DNA of 64,000 nucleotides from Artemisia argyi (lineage: Eukaryota > Streptophyta > Magnoliopsida > Asterales > Asteraceae). The stretch covers positions 145,099,106 to 145,163,105 of the forward strand of contig CM060698.1 of the NCBI GenBank assembly GCA_030686995.1, read 5' to 3'. The position numbers were made by a program, and so were the translations under genes. The notes beneath the pieces are model-generated. The model had not been told where the DNA came from, ran no database searches, and worked only from the letters and a program-made list of their open reading frames with translations. Below are positions 45,960 to 59,226 of this stretch, in pieces (the stretch's first letter is position 1; each line of letters begins with the position of its first letter).

Positions 45960-46110
45960 AACAGTAAATCCAGTTCCAGATGGCCGGTCCCCTTAATTGT
46001 AGGCCGGTCCCCTTAATGATTAAGGGGACCGCCTAGGAAATTAAGGGGGCCGCCCATCTGGTGTTTTCCCAGACGACCAGAAACCCAAAATTTGCAGAAA
46101 TGGGTGATTT
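45960..46110 (-). repeat. LTR-promoter-like palindromes ahead of the accessory ORF
   Basis: GGCCGGTCCCCTTAAT, then CCGGTCCCCTTAATGATTAA, GGGGACCGCCTAGG and TTAAGGGGGCCGCCC. This matches the U3 cluster of the neighbouring LTR (44235-44330) in motif, order and spacing. A TATA-like AATTTATAG lies between it and the ORF start. Confidence 0.65.
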
Positions 46111-46163
46111 TTCAAGTGTGTATTTCCAGCAAGCTCTATTAGAAGTATATACACTAGGAATGA

Positions 46164-46497
<334 letters not shown>

Positions 46498-49269
46498 TAT
46501 TATGACCAAGAAACATGTTCCGGTGGTCGCGGTTGATGGAAATACATCATTGTTTTAGAGAGAGAAAGTAGAGAGAGAAAGGTGGAGAAAAGGGTTTATA
46601 TTAAATATGAAATGAACTAAACTTTACACACACTTTCCCACACCCCTCATGGAGAGTCATGAGGGGTATTTATAGGCTCCTTACATTACAAGTTTGCCTA
46701 CTTGACAATAGTAGCCCTTGTACTTTCTAATTTAGTCCAATTCACTCGTGTGACGTTATCTTTATAAAAAAGCGAGGCTAACAATCTCCCTCCAAGATAT
46801 CGTCACATGTGAATGGTTACATGAGACCTATAAATACATAAACAATGTACATTACATTACAACAATAGTAAACTATGTTGACGTTGTTGAAGCGCAGAGT
46901 CTCTGTAGTCTAGATACTGAGGCAGACTTGAAGTTCTCTCTTCCGACGATCTCGGCGTATGATCTTTGACACTGACGGCAAAGGTCTTTGTAGCTCTGAA
47001 CTTCAACTGTAATGGTCTAGTTAGGTTATTACTCCCTCCTAACTAGTGAGCCTTTATTCTTTTTCATCTGCTCCCTCCTGAACTGACAACTCTCTTCTCA
47101 TCTCGCAGCGGATAAGGTAGATACTAATGAGTTTGCACCATGGTTGTCGTTCTGGGAGCATCATAGCATAACTCACATAGTATTGCACAGAAGGTTGGTA
47201 ATACGCTCTGATGTACACATCATTAGTACTTCTTCGGTTCTAGTGTAAGCACAATTTCCTCGAAAAACCAATCGTACTAGAGATGAAACACTACTTCTTT
47301 TGGCATGTTCTTCTCCCTCCTGATGGTTGCGATGTATCGAAATCATCATACTATTGTGTGTACATGCCAAAATTACCCGTACTTTACACTTCTGGTGCAA
47401 TATAGATAGACCATGAAAGCATAATTTGTGAGAATATGCTGATAGGATATGACTCTTTATTCTACAATCTCTTCTCTTCTCTTCAACCTTTAAGCGACCT
47501 CTTCAAATTCCAACCAGCTAGTAAATGACTACTGTATGGAGAGAACCCAATATAACCAATCTGAGAATGAAGTAAACATCTTATAGATATGTGACTTAAT
47601 CTTGTACGAAGGTGTGAATAAGAACCTATACTGAGCACTTCAATGTAACTCCTTTAAGCATAGGTAGTGCCATATACCCAAACCAACAAACAGTATATGA
47701 AATATCCACCTCTTGGAATCTCCACAACTTCATGTGACACTGAGTACTACAACGTAACTCCTTAAAGTGATAGCTATAACCCGTGAGTACTACAATGTAA
47801 CTCCTTACATCGGGTATAACTAGATAATCCAAGTCTTAATCACTATCTCTACCAGTGTTTGCCCAAACAAGTATCTCCGAAAGTCATGCATCCATCCACC
47901 CCTAGACTTTGAGATAAATAAGTACACATGCCCGTGAAATGAACTTTAAACCCAAATAAGCAATATCGTACAAAAACTCCGTAGTCACAAAAATCTGATA
48001 CTAGCCGTTGTCATTTGAATGTGATTCTTGATCAGGATCGTTTAAGCAAAACGTGGTGTGTTTTTGGTGAAGCTAGAAATTTCATCTCGTTTGATTCGTA
48101 GTGATTCCGTATATTCCCTCCAAAAATATAATTGGAAAAATTTGTCGCCCATAATTTGAGAATCACTATGAAATGCAATTCTAAGGTTACCAGAAAAATT
48201 TGAGTTTTGAAAATTTTTACGCCAAATTTCACCGAAATTTTTGAATTTTGACCTAAAAATTTGAATTTCGGGCCAAAATTTTCAACGTTATACCAAAATT
48301 TGAATCTCGCGTATAAATTGAACGTATAGTCTCCTCTCAAAAATAAATTTTACTCAAATTTTCCCGCCAAAATACTCTTTTTTTTATTTTATTTTTATTT
48401 TATTTTATTTTATTTTATTCGATAAGATTGGTAACTCGGTAAGGCTAGAGAAATTTTGGCAGAGTTTCGTTTGGTGTTAACCAAATAAAAAACCTTACTC
48501 GATAAACGATAAGGTGAATGCCTAACTCGGCAGAAATGGCTAACTCGCCAAAATCAAAACTCGGTAAAATCCTGAATATCAAACTCGATAAAATCCTAAC
48601 TCGCAAGTTTTCAAACTCGGAAATAGTGTTCAAACTCGGTAAGTGTTTTCAAACTCGGTACAAACTTTCCAAACTCGGTAACATTTTGACCAAACTCGAT
48701 AATCCTTGAAATTCAGAACCCTAACTCGCAAACTTTCAAAATTCTAACTCGATAGAACAAATCCTAACTCGATATAATTTTTCAAACTCGGTAAGATTTA
48801 TTTCAAACTCGATAGAACAAATCCTAAATCGATAGAATTTTTCAAACTCGCAAGATTTTTCTAACTCGACAAGAAAAATCCTAACTCGATAAGATCGAAA
48901 GTTTTCCGAGAAAAAACACCCAAAAACACGATTTTACACCCAAAAACACCACGATTCGCCCCCGGTTAGCTCTGATGCCACTTGTTATGACCAAGAAACA
49001 CTTTCGGGAGGTCGCGGTTGATGGAAATACACCATTGTTTTAGAGAGAGAAAGTAGAGAGAGAAAGGTGGAGAAAAGGGTTTATATTAAAATGAAATGAA
49101 ACTAAAACAATACACACACTTTCCCACACCCCTCATGGAGAGTCATGAGGGGTATTTATAGGCTCCTTACATTACAAGTTTGCCTACTTGACAATAGTAG
49201 CCCTTGTACTTTCTAATCTAGTCCAATTCACTCGTGTGACGTTATCTTTATAAAAAAGCGAGGCTAACA
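46498..49269 (-). mobile_element. Small non-autonomous LTR retrotransposon, target duplication TACTT
   Basis: LTRs of 286-287 bp at 46498-46783 and 48983-49269, flanked by TACTT (46493-46497, 49270-49274). The first LTR end is TA instead of TG. On the minus strand, CATAACA is followed by AGTGGCATCAGAGC (tRNA-iMet-type primer-binding site, about 48967-48982), and GGAGGGAGAT precedes the 3' LTR. The 2.2-kb interior has no gag or pol. It contains repeated CTACAA(C/T)GTAACTCCTT segments (47636-47815) and a long CTCGGTAA array. The LTR carries TATTTATAGG. Confidence 0.9.
48425..48900. repeat. Degenerate CTCGGTAA / CTCGATAA array
   Basis: More than twenty copies of (A)ACTCG(G/A)TAA or ACTCGCAA, spaced 12-30 bp, fill the leader region next to the primer-binding site of the small LTR element. 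In neither strand does it encode a continuous protein. Confidence 0.75.
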
Positions 49270-49694
49270 TACTTCTTCTTCTTCCCAATCATCTTCCTAA
49301 ACATCTTTCCAACGGATTTGAATCCTCCTCGAATCTCTTCATGCATTTGTTGTTGTCGGTTGATAATGGACGTTTGACGAGTGAAGAGAAGTTCATCGGT
49401 ACGCTCATGAGGAAGAGGAACTTGATACTCGATTTCGTCAATATCGGAAAGATTTTCAACAAAGGTCGTGGGGGATGGAGTACTAACACGTGAGGTGTTT
49501 TCCTCCTCATCATCATCATCGTCACGATGAGATGTAGACCCACGAGGCCTAGAATACAAAGGAACACGAGATTTTCCTTTGTCACTTCGAGAACGACGAG
49601 TACGAACAAGAGTGAGTTGGTTCAAAGTAGGAAGGATTTGAACATAGTAATCTCTTTGAAGATGTGGCTTGATGGATCTAAACACCTTGAACTT
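49270..49694 (-). CDS. Truncated hypothetical ORF, basic and acidic tracts
   Basis: The open frame runs from the Copia LTR edge (49695) without an ATG, through VFRSIKPHLQRDYYVQILPT, an Arg/Lys-rich block (RTRRSRSDKGKSR), an acidic block (HRDDDDDEEENTS) and SRVSTPSPTTFVENLSDIDE, to KSVGKMFRKMIGKKKK. Before the LTR element inserted, the next codon was TAG across the target site, so the insertion is exactly at the stop. It now reads on for YVSLAFL. It lies upstream of and in line with the 45182-45781 ORF, so it is probably another accessory ORF of the same Copia-type element. Function unknown. Confidence 0.45.
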
Positions 49695-49695
49695 G

Positions 49696-50146
49696 TGTTA
49701 GATTGACACTTTGAATTATATTACTAAGTATGCAGAATCTACTTAGTAACACTTAGAAGTTTGATTGTGAGTAAGACAGTTGTATATAAACAATGTATGT
49801 AAACAAACTATTAGCTCCAATATTATTAATGATAATAATACGAGTGATCTTGATATCACTAGGGTTACACCTTGAAGCTCTAGAAAAACGTATATAAAAC
49901 CTTTAACCTAGAATCTCCTTTTATAGCACAAGGAATCCTCTTCTACAAGATAAGTATAAAGCTAATAGAAAAAGATATAAACAAGATCTATTCTATATTT
50001 ATCTATAACACGTTTCCTAACAGTTATCTAATAAGCAGTGGTAATATATGTTCTTGCAGTGGTAATGAGTTTCCACTGCAAGTACAATCTTCTGCAGTTG
50101 TAACTTCTTCTCTTAGCTGTGGTAACTGTTAGTATAATTCCTGACA
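49696..50146 (-). mobile_element. Copia-type 3' LTR
   Basis: On the minus strand TTAGGGGAGGAT (50147-50158) is a polypurine tract followed by the LTR start TGTCAGGAATTATAC. It ends near TCAATCTAACA. It carries repeated ACCACTGCAAG/TTGCAGTGG motifs. The interior continues to 50269, where Athila A3 cuts it; the rest must lie beyond the window. Confidence 0.7.
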
Positions 50147-51228
50147 ATCCTCCCCTAACTTATGATTAATACATAAATCAATAAGTTTCTTCAATTATTC
50201 AGTAAACATGAGGATATGGGAATTCTTCCAAACACTTATCTTTTTCTTCTTAACTCTCTATCAGCTCTCTGATGCGTGGGAATCGCAACAGGCTTTACCT
50301 CTCGAGGGATCTCGAGAAGCTTACAACCCCCACCAGGCAGTGTACCTGATCGTTGTAGTATAGTATAGTGACAAGTACCGGGGGATTGATCGTTCAGCTT
50401 AGGAATAGTGTCGCTAGGATTAGAAAGCCTAAATACTAGTTCTAAAGGTGAGGGATGATTATTTTTGTGTTTTTATGTTTTTATGAAAGCAAGTAAAATC
50501 TCGGGGTTTTGGAAGAGTGGGCGGAATTAGTTGCTATTCAACTAACCCAAAACTAAGATGCAATCAAAATAAAATACAAAAAATGAAAATAAACAAATTA
50601 TACTAAAGTTGTGAGCAGTAATTGGAGAAAATGTGTTTACTTAGATTTCACTACTCCCTAGATATCTTTTACACGTTAATTACTTGTTATAATTGCATGG
50701 ATGACGGATTGTATTCCTTAATACCATTCATGGGGTGGCATACATAACTCCCCAATTCTATGAGCTCTTATCTCCTCCTACACCATGCCCAGCACAACTA
50801 TAGGGATTGTAAACAGTGGCTCATGCATTAAATACAACCAATAAAGACCTAGTACGCCTCGGTTCATGTTTCTTAAGACGTTCAAGCATGTTATCATTTG
50901 GAGATCTGCCAGTTTTCTTAAGCCTAACATATAAATCATTCATCCAAGAAAAGAATAAACAAGTAATCAACACATAATCAATATCTAGGTTTCATTAGAT
51001 CTAAGCAAACACAAAAGAGATCTAGCCTAGCATAATGGAATTGAGACAAGAACAAGATATAGACAACCAACACATAGACATATTGATTGAATTAGAAGAA
51101 CACTTATCTCAATTACAATGCAAGGTCTCAAGGGTTTGGAACCCTTGAAAAACCTGTAAAAGTTGCACCAAAATCGTCTTTAGGGTTTCTCCAAAACTTC
51201 TCTCCTTTTTTTGTGAAAAACTAGAAAA

Positions 51229-51450
51229 CTATATATAGGAAAATAGGGATGACGGCGTCAAGAACAAAGGTGTGACGTCGTCATCTTGCCGCCAAATACT
51301 TCCTCGGACGGCCTTGATCTACTTCTGACGCCGTCAAGGCCTAGGCCGTCACACAAATTACTCTTGACGCCCTGTGTGTGACGCCGTCATCAACTACGGA
51401 TTTTAATTCTTGAGGTTTGACGCCGTCATGAGTTTACTCTTGACGCCTTC
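51229..51450 (-). promoter_or_regulatory. A3 LTR TGACG palindromes and TATA box
   Basis: Sites of the form TGACGGCGTCA, TGACGCCGTCA and TGACGCCGTCAT lie within 51250-51440, upstream (minus strand) of CTATATATAG at 51229-51238, the same layout as in A1. Confidence 0.55.
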
Positions 51451-54109
51451 ATGTACTGTTCCCAGCATGAAAAATTGAGACTTTGCCGTTTTCTTCACTT
51501 TTATGCTCCAAAAACGTCCAAAATGGCTTCTTCTCCAGAATTCACTCTCCAATTACCTAAAATCACAAAAGGAACGATTTAGGGCAATATTTGATCAAAT
51601 AAATTCGGATTCGGACTTAAATGACCCCCTAAAAACGGACCATTTTTCGCCTCATCATATACCCTTACACTTGAGATTTGCTTGTCCTCAAGCAAATGCG
51701 CTTTTATTCTACTCAAAAGACAAGTTAGGGGTCATTTAACACTAATATAAAAGTAATTACAACAAATAATCGTTCCACTAAAGACCAATAGACAAGCACG
51801 GAGGTCATATACAAGCACCTTACAAATAGTGTTTAGATACTCACATCTCTCGGGTGTAATAAAGTAATATAACATTATGGAAATGGAAGATATCTCTCAC
51901 TACCTGTCATAGCAAAATAGATTACCATAGGCTTGGGAAAGGATCAAACCTCCACCACATGGCGTAAGCACCTAGGATAAACTATCAAAGAGGTCTTTTA
52001 AAGGGTTGTAACGTTAGGTATAGGGATATGAATTACACGGTTTTGTTGGATAAAGGAAGTTTTACTGGTGGCGAGTTAACAATCTTGGTTAATTACATGT
52101 ACAATATGGCGTTGCTAAGCCAAGACTAGACTCGACTTAAGCTAATAAATGAAAAATAACATAAAATGAACATAGAATGAAACGGGATGGTAGTCCGTAT
52201 GTTTTTTTTTTCTCTTTTTTTTTATTTTTTTATTTTTTATTTATTTATTTTTTTTTTTGCATACACTCTTACCCTACCATCCAAAATAATACATCATAGG
52301 GGATGAGATTCCCCTTACACTTGAATCTTTACATACTTTACATTCAACTATTCTAATGACTCGAATTTAGAAAATCAAAACACTTGGAGCACTTTTAAGA
52401 TTAACGTACATATGGGGGTAATAATATTATGTTCTTCCCCATTACTCCATAAAATAAGTACTTACCCATGAGTCCCAATCGTCCCAAAACAATATGTACA
52501 AGGATATGACTCGACTTAGCAACCATGTAATCAATTAGATAGTTAACTTCGGGTTTAACAAATAACAATAATGCACTAAAAATGAGCGCATACACGGAAG
52601 GCTAAGGCGATTTGGGTGTACATTTAAGCGGGGTGTAACAAATTCTTCCTTTAAGTAAAATGCTTAAAGTTAGAAACGAAAAGATAGGCTCGGAGGGGTG
52701 TACTAGGGGTTTCGTGTACTAAAAATGAGTACAACGCTAATGGTGTGGGAAAAATTAGTTGACTTAACTAGCCAAGTAATATGACTTAAATGGTCAAGTA
52801 ATTATAATACGGGTTTAACACAAGGGTGATCCTAATGCCTCTTATCATGTAGTATATCCTACCACACGAATGTAGTCTCACTAGCGGTCTTGGGATGCAT
52901 CACTAACGCAAGTTCTAGAATCTAAATGCTACCGGTACACTCATAAGCACTAATAATGAATGCTTTTCCTATCAAATCTAAAGGCGAACCTCACATATTT
53001 GAGTGGAAAATTTTTCTGAATATACGGTTATGTGCTAGTCATACAATCTCCTATCCATGAGACGCTTGTTATGGCTAAAGTTTCACTCCTAAATGTTGTA
53101 AAAAATTTTAAATTTGACGCTAAAATTGCACTAACAAGTATTTCTCATAGTTTTATTACACATCTACTATCAAACAAAACCAACTCAAGCGAAAGTGCAT
53201 ATGTAAGGTATCATCTTTTTACCCTCCCCTTACACTTAAGATGAACATTGTCCCCAATGTTCAAGTAAAAAATGTAAAAGTGAAAAAGTAAAGAGAATGA
53301 AATCAAATACTCCCCTGATTCGCTCGGTATGGATTATAGGTTGGCCAGGTTAGATCTTCCTCCAAGAAAACGAACAATCAAAGCTTCCCTTCCAGAATAT
53401 AAATCATCTCCTTGTCGAACATAACCTGTAAATCCTGACAAAATAGACAAGACAACCTCGCGTAAAATCGGCGGCATCCTATATAAGTTACTAAGTCCTA
53501 GAAAACAAAGTAAGATATAATGCTTGTGGAATGAAGTTTGCAGATCTCCTGGAGATTATAAAACTTAATAATTTACAAAAACCATAAGACTCAGTTAGAA
53601 AAACAAAACCGGTAAAATTTCCAGATTTTAACTCCTGACGCCGTCAAGAGTAAACTCATGACGCCGTCAGAATGGACCTGCAGAAATTCTTATGTTAAGT
53701 TTCCGGAAAATTTCTGGAAAAACTTGGTCTTACTTCCTGGAAAATCGTTCAAAACTTCATTATGACTTAATACAAGCATTTGACTCTAACGAATACGAGT
53801 ATACATGCTCATTTAATATTGTGGAGAATCATGATCGGTTTGTTTCTTAAAAACATATTTGGGGTTTCCCCTTACACTTATCTTTTTCAAAAATACTTTT
53901 AGGTTGGAGTTAAGACTAGGCCAAACAACATAGTAAAGTATTTCCACATTTTTAATTTAGAGACATGATCAACCAACAATAAAAATAAAACATGCATACG
54001 GAAGCAAATAACAATCAAACAAATAAAATCACACAAAACATGGGTTGCCTCCCAAGAAGCGCTTTTCTTTATTTACGAGTCTTGTAGCTAGACTCAAAGT
54101 CATGGGTTA

Positions 54110-54919
54110 CTACGTGATCTCGTCATCAAACGTCACATCCTCCTCACTAATCATTTCATTGTTATTTTCTTGGTAGTGTTTTACGCGTTGTATGTTAACC
54201 GTGAATTCCCTACCTTCATCATCAATTAACACTACCGCTCCAAATTTAGAAGAATTCTTTACCGTGAACGGCCCATACCATCTAGACTTAAGTTTTCCCG
54301 GAAATAATCTCAACCGAGAATTGTATAATAGGACCTTGTCTCCTTCTGAAAATTCTTTGGGTTTCTTAATTCTTTGATCATGCCATCTTTTAGCTCTTTC
54401 TTTATATGTGATGGAGGATTTGTAGGCTTCTAGTCTAAGCTCACCAAGCTCGTGTAATTGCAAAAACCTATTATTCCCAGCAGTTGTGTAATCTAAGTTG
54501 CATGCCTTAAGCGCCCAATAAGCCTTGTGTTCTAATGCTACCGGTAAGTGACATGCCTTACCATACACCATGCGGAATGGGGTCGTTCCAATAGGTGTTT
54601 TGTAAGCAGTTCGGAATGCCCATAAGGCTTCGTCGAGTTTGGATGACCAGTCCTTTCTGTTTTGACTAACCATTTTTTCAAGTATTCTTTTAATAGCTCT
54701 ATTGGTGTTTTCGACTTAGCCATTGGTCTGTGGGTGATAGGCGGTGGAGAATCGATGGGGTACTCCATACCTCTTCATGACCTTTTCCATTTGTGCATTG
54801 CAAAAATGTGTCCCCCTATCACTGATGAGAGCTTTCGGAATCCCGAATCTTGCGAAAAGCTTTTTCAGGAAATGAATGACTACTCTTGCATCATTGGTCC
54901 TAAGGGCTTGAGCCTCAAC
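54110..54919 (-). pseudogene. Athila-like integrase C-terminal part, one nonsense codon
   Basis: The frame from the Tekay junction reads VEAQALRTNDARVVIHFLKK, FGIPKALISDRGTHFCNAQM and VPHRFSTAYHPQTNG. It meets TAA where Q is usual, then continues [15 protein letters not shown]. It runs through the core end ([20 protein letters not shown]) to the C-terminal domain ([14 protein letters not shown]) and ends DDEIT-stop at 54110. The second catalytic Asp (ISDRG) and third acidic residue (VEN) of the DDE core are visible; the first would lie upstream. Integrase joins retroelement cDNA to chromosomes. This copy is dead by nonsense and by insertion. Confidence 0.9.
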
Positions 54920-57900
54920 TGTAACACCCCCGAAATACCTGAATGGCAGCGGAATGGAATACCTGGGGGTGACTGTCATAGCACCATACTTACAGTTATA
55001 TTGAACGACCTAAAGTGTCGTTTAGAAAATACAGCGTTTGATCATTAAAACATTCAGAGTTTACAAAGCTTAGGTCCCAAAAGAGTTTGACAATATAGTT
55101 AAAATAAGTTCAACAAGATCAAACGTTTCATAAGTGCAGAAAATATAGTGAGACGCGTCGACTCCGCGACTCCATGAAGGTCCAAATGTATGCACATGAG
55201 CTACCTTAATAACCTGAGAAATACATTGCGAAAAACGGTCAACACGAATGTTGGTGAATAATCATAGGTTTATAAGTAAATCTAGTGTACAAATGCCATA
55301 AGTAATGCCATGAAATAGGATGTCCGGAAAGTATATACATTGGCTCTTAAGCTCATGACCCCGAAGCTAGACGATACTTGGCCCCAATGAGTGTTTACCA
55401 GACACTCTAATAATAAAGACATGAAATGCATTCGTTCCATTTGGAGCAACCCAAACACGAATGGAGGCGTCACCCTCGATAGATCTATCCACTCACTCCC
55501 GCTTAGTACCAGAAATTAACGGTCCATGATAATAAAAGGGGACTTTTCAAGACGTGGTAAATAAGACAACTTAAGCAATGTATGAAATTTTATACTTAGG
55601 CATGTACACAAAACAAGTAATGCAATGTATTCTCCCCCGTGGGATTTGAAATCAAAATATAGAATTAAAACGGGGCTATGAAAACTCACCTCGAAGTAAT
55701 GGTACAAAGATGGTGCAATGAGGTGAAAGTAGTCGGGACAATGAGGCGCGAGTACTAGCCGCAACCTAAATGAATAACCATGATCTAACTTAGATCAAGC
55801 CGTAATGAAATGAATGCACATGCACATGATACTCATACCACTCGTAATTTGAAAATACTAGTTATCGTCGTAGAAAAATAGATTCCATACTTAGGAAAAT
55901 AAGTCCTTATATAGGAGTATATAACTTGTCGTACTATTTCGTTAAAAAGCGTTAGCGTTAAATTCCTTGTATTGAAAACCTTGAAATATGTCGTTAAGTC
56001 ATATAAGTATTCTCTCGGGTCATACGTATTCGTTTAATAAGAAAATAGTCCTTAGTAATATTTTCTAGAAAATATACCGTTTAGCGCGTACGTTATTATT
56101 TTTATTTGTGTCCATATATATATATATAGTTTGACGATGTTAGAATGGGCATAACTTTGTCGTTTTAGGCTCGTTTTCCTTGTTCTTTATGTCCACGGAT
56201 TCGTATTTGTGTATACTAGTATATTTTAGACAACTCGGCTCTTTTAGGTTACGTTTAAGGCCTCAAAATACCCATCGTATTCTGCCCAACAGCAAGCAGT
56301 TTTCTGGAAAAGTAGTTTTCGTCGTTAAGTTTGCAAAAATCATAACTCCTTCGTTATAAACTCGTTTTAATTGATTCTTTCGCCTAAAGTTTTGTTTTTG
56401 AATGTATTTTCTAAATCTTTGGTCAAAACTTAGTCATCATCCACTGATTTTCCCACGAATTTAAAATAAGGACAGTAGGTATTTCAAAAGTTTCAAAAAC
56501 CATTTCCAAGTCTCTAAACTAGTTCCATCCTCCACCAATCCACTTTCAAACACCACAAGACTAATCTAATCCTACCATACACCTTCTTAGGGTGTCATGG
56601 GTCCTTAAATATCATCCAACCACTAGGTCTAACAAGGGTTTCCTATGCTTCCATTACTAGGGCTTCAAGGTTAAAATATACAAAAAATGAAGTGGTACAA
56701 GTTGATGCATGTAAAAGATCTTGTAAGAAAATTATATGAACATAATAATAACTTGTAAAAATCATAAAAATGAGTTTGTATACTTACTTGGTGGTTTAGA
56801 GAGTTTAGATGATCAAAAGCTTACTAATCCTTGAGTTTTTATTTCAAAACTCTAACAAGGATGATTATACTAACTAGTTTATAATAAGATCTTGTAAAAT
56901 TTACCCTCCTTGCTCCTTGTTTATCCCAAATCGAACCAACTCCAAAGAAATGAAGAGAAAAGTTTGCTAAGTGTAAGTAAAAAGTGATTTTTGGTGATAA
57001 CTAATGAGAAAAAGTTTAATATATACTAGAGACATAAGTTTGGTGGACAATTAATAAGGTTGGTGAGGTTTTAAAGTTTGAAGACCTTTGAGGGGGGGGG
57101 GGGGGGGGGGGGGGGTTGGCCGGTTTTGGGGAGGGAAAGGGGGGATGTGTTGGGTGGTTAGTTAGTAAAAATTAGTATTAGTAGTAAAGTGTAGTTAGGC
57201 TAGGTTTAGGTTTAAGGTTTAATCGGGTACCGGGTTTGTTAAAAATAAGTTTTGTTGAAGTTATTCGGGACGTAATAAAGTTATAAAAGTTGTAAAAATA
57301 AGTCGGGTACAAGTACGGAGAGTTAGGGTGATTATCGTTTAATTTTGGTGAAAACCGACGTTATTAAGTTAAACGTACGATACGTAATGGTTAAATTTCC
57401 AAAATACCGGGTAAATGAATATTATAGTTTTTATATTATAGAAATGAGTATAAAAATGTATTGGGATCATAGTCGGGAGTGTCGGACATGTTAGACACAT
57501 TTATAGTTCGCGTATTAGCGTTTATTTAAAATAAACGTACGTAAATCGTTAATCGTACCAAAAGTATAAATTTAATTATCCTACGAGTGGAATAGTATGC
57601 AAGTGCCGTAATAATGATATGTCGACTATTTCTAGTCCGTATGCAATGTCCCTGACAATAATGCATGAATTCGCTCCTGAACCAATACGGTTACGCGAAT
57701 TTGAACACTCGTAAACAAAATTTACGATGACATGAATAATGCACGTGAATAGTGGTTTTCTCTCGGGAATGAATAGTGTCAGGTGAATAGTAAAATTTCT
57801 GAATATGTCTCGGAATGTCAAATTGACCTCAAAAACGATGAATAGTGATCGATGAATAGTAAATGATGAATAGTAACTTATGAATAGTAAATTGTCGAGG

Positions 57901-57934
57901 TTTGGAAAATGATCGGAAATTACGAGTTGTGACA
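54920..57934 (-). repeat. Tekay-like 3' LTR (about 3.0 kb)
   Basis: On the minus strand it starts TGTCACAACTCG after the purine tract TTAGTGGGGAAGAC (57935-57948) and ends GGGGTGTTACA. It contains a poly-G run (57092-57115) and a cluster of GAATAGT units (57745-57893). No host gene seen inside. Confidence 0.85.
57745..57893. repeat. GAATAGT cluster
   Basis: At least eight TGAATAGT units, several in a TGATGAATAGTAA-type context, near the U3 start of the LTR. Confidence 0.7.
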
Positions 57935-57989
57935 GTCTTCCCCACTAACAGGGACTTCGTCCCGAAGTTCAATTTTTGGTTGATTTCTG

Positions 57990-58800
57990 AAGTATATTTG
58001 GTCAAAAGACGTGGATACTTGAGTTGCATTCGGTCCTCTCGTTCACAAGTAAATTCGGGTCCTTTTCAAGAATTCCAGCGAACTTTCACGATAGGAATTC
58101 GACTTTGCTTCAATCGTTCGACCTCACGGTCCATGCATTCTAATGGTTCTATTACCAAGTTTACGTTTGTCTCAAGGTTGGATTTCCTTCCAAATGGGAT
58201 TATGATTGACTAATCTGAAAGTCATTTCCTGGATTCAAATAGGTGAAACATAGTTGTGTAATCCGGCTATTCTTTAACAAGGCTCAAGTCTGACGGCCAC
58301 TAGGCCTACTCTGTCCGAACTATTAAGTGTTCCAGTGTATATCGGCTTTAACTTTTCAAATATTTCCGAATAATATCATGCCTTTCCTAGGCAGAACTTT
58401 CAACGTAATCTGGCTACCAACTTGAGGTTTTAATGGTTTACAATTTTATAGAATTTGTAATTGATTCTCGACTTGTAGGAAAATTCCGGTTATTTCATGA
58501 ATGCTTACTGGAATAGTGAGTTTGGCTTTTTCCGAGTTCGGTTCGTCAATAGATGATCAGTGCTTCTTCAGGTTTATAATGTAATATGGGTAATATATGT
58601 TGCTGAACTCTGTCAGAACTCAAATCTTATATTTCAGCTGGTCGATTCTAACATGAATCTGAAATGGTCCAATATACTTAAAAGTTCAATCTCTCGTGTT
58701 ACCAAAATCGTATCATGCCTCTCCAAGGCAAAGCTTTCAATTTAGTTCGTTCTCCCGTTATGACCATCGATCTGAGGATGATAGGCGGTGTTCACATCTT
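57990..58800 (-). pseudogene. Degenerate chromovirus-type integrase C-terminus
   Basis: On the minus strand, near 58790, NTAYHPQIDGHNGRT corresponds to the integrase TAYHPQTDGQSERT region. At 58140-58000, CMDREVERLKQSRIPIVKVR runs into WNS-stop-KGPEFTCEREDR, then MQLKYPRLLT, the usual end of Tekay pol. The 600 bp between are too decayed or deleted to read. No functional protein. Confidence 0.75.
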
Positions 58801-59188
58801 TATGAGGTTCCGAAGGAAATCTTAAAATGACTGCTAGAAGTCCAAGGTGATTCAATCACCTTTATCAGGAATAATTGAAACGGTACGATAAATCTTGTAA
58901 CTAATTCCACAACGTTACGTCTCTCGAACACGGCGTTATACGAAGAAGATAGAATACGGTTAACAATATTTGATTCTTTGGGTTTTGGTCTAATGGATTG
59001 CTAAGACATGTGTCATTCTTTGCCTACTGTGCTTGGTCTCCATTACTGACGTTTGTAATCGTTCTATGATGTTCCTCCTAATTTCCTTCATCACATTTTC
59101 CAATATTCCTTATTGTCAAGTCACAAAGCCCTAAATGCACAAGCGATATAGTATGGTGATTTGTTTCCAAATTTATCTCGCGATTTTT

Positions 59189-59226
<38 letters not shown>

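Larger units (their letters stand above)
50270..54919 (-). mobile_element. Athila-like element copy A3, 3' part
   Basis: The 3' LTR is 50270-51657 (TGATGCGTGGG at one end, CGCCTCATCA at the other). Then comes the same 3' non-coding region as A1 (51658-54109), then the integrase C-terminus. The element is cut at 54919 by a Tekay-like element; its 5' half lies past the window edge. Unlike A1 it still has pol sequence, so it shows what A1 lost. Confidence 0.88.

Noticed and set aside
55282..55764. Identical small ORFs in both Tekay-like LTRs
   Set aside because: Identity comes from LTR duplication; no domain, signal or codon evidence for a protein.
57902..58213. Plus-strand 103-residue ORF
   Set aside because: Antisense to the recognisable integrase tail.
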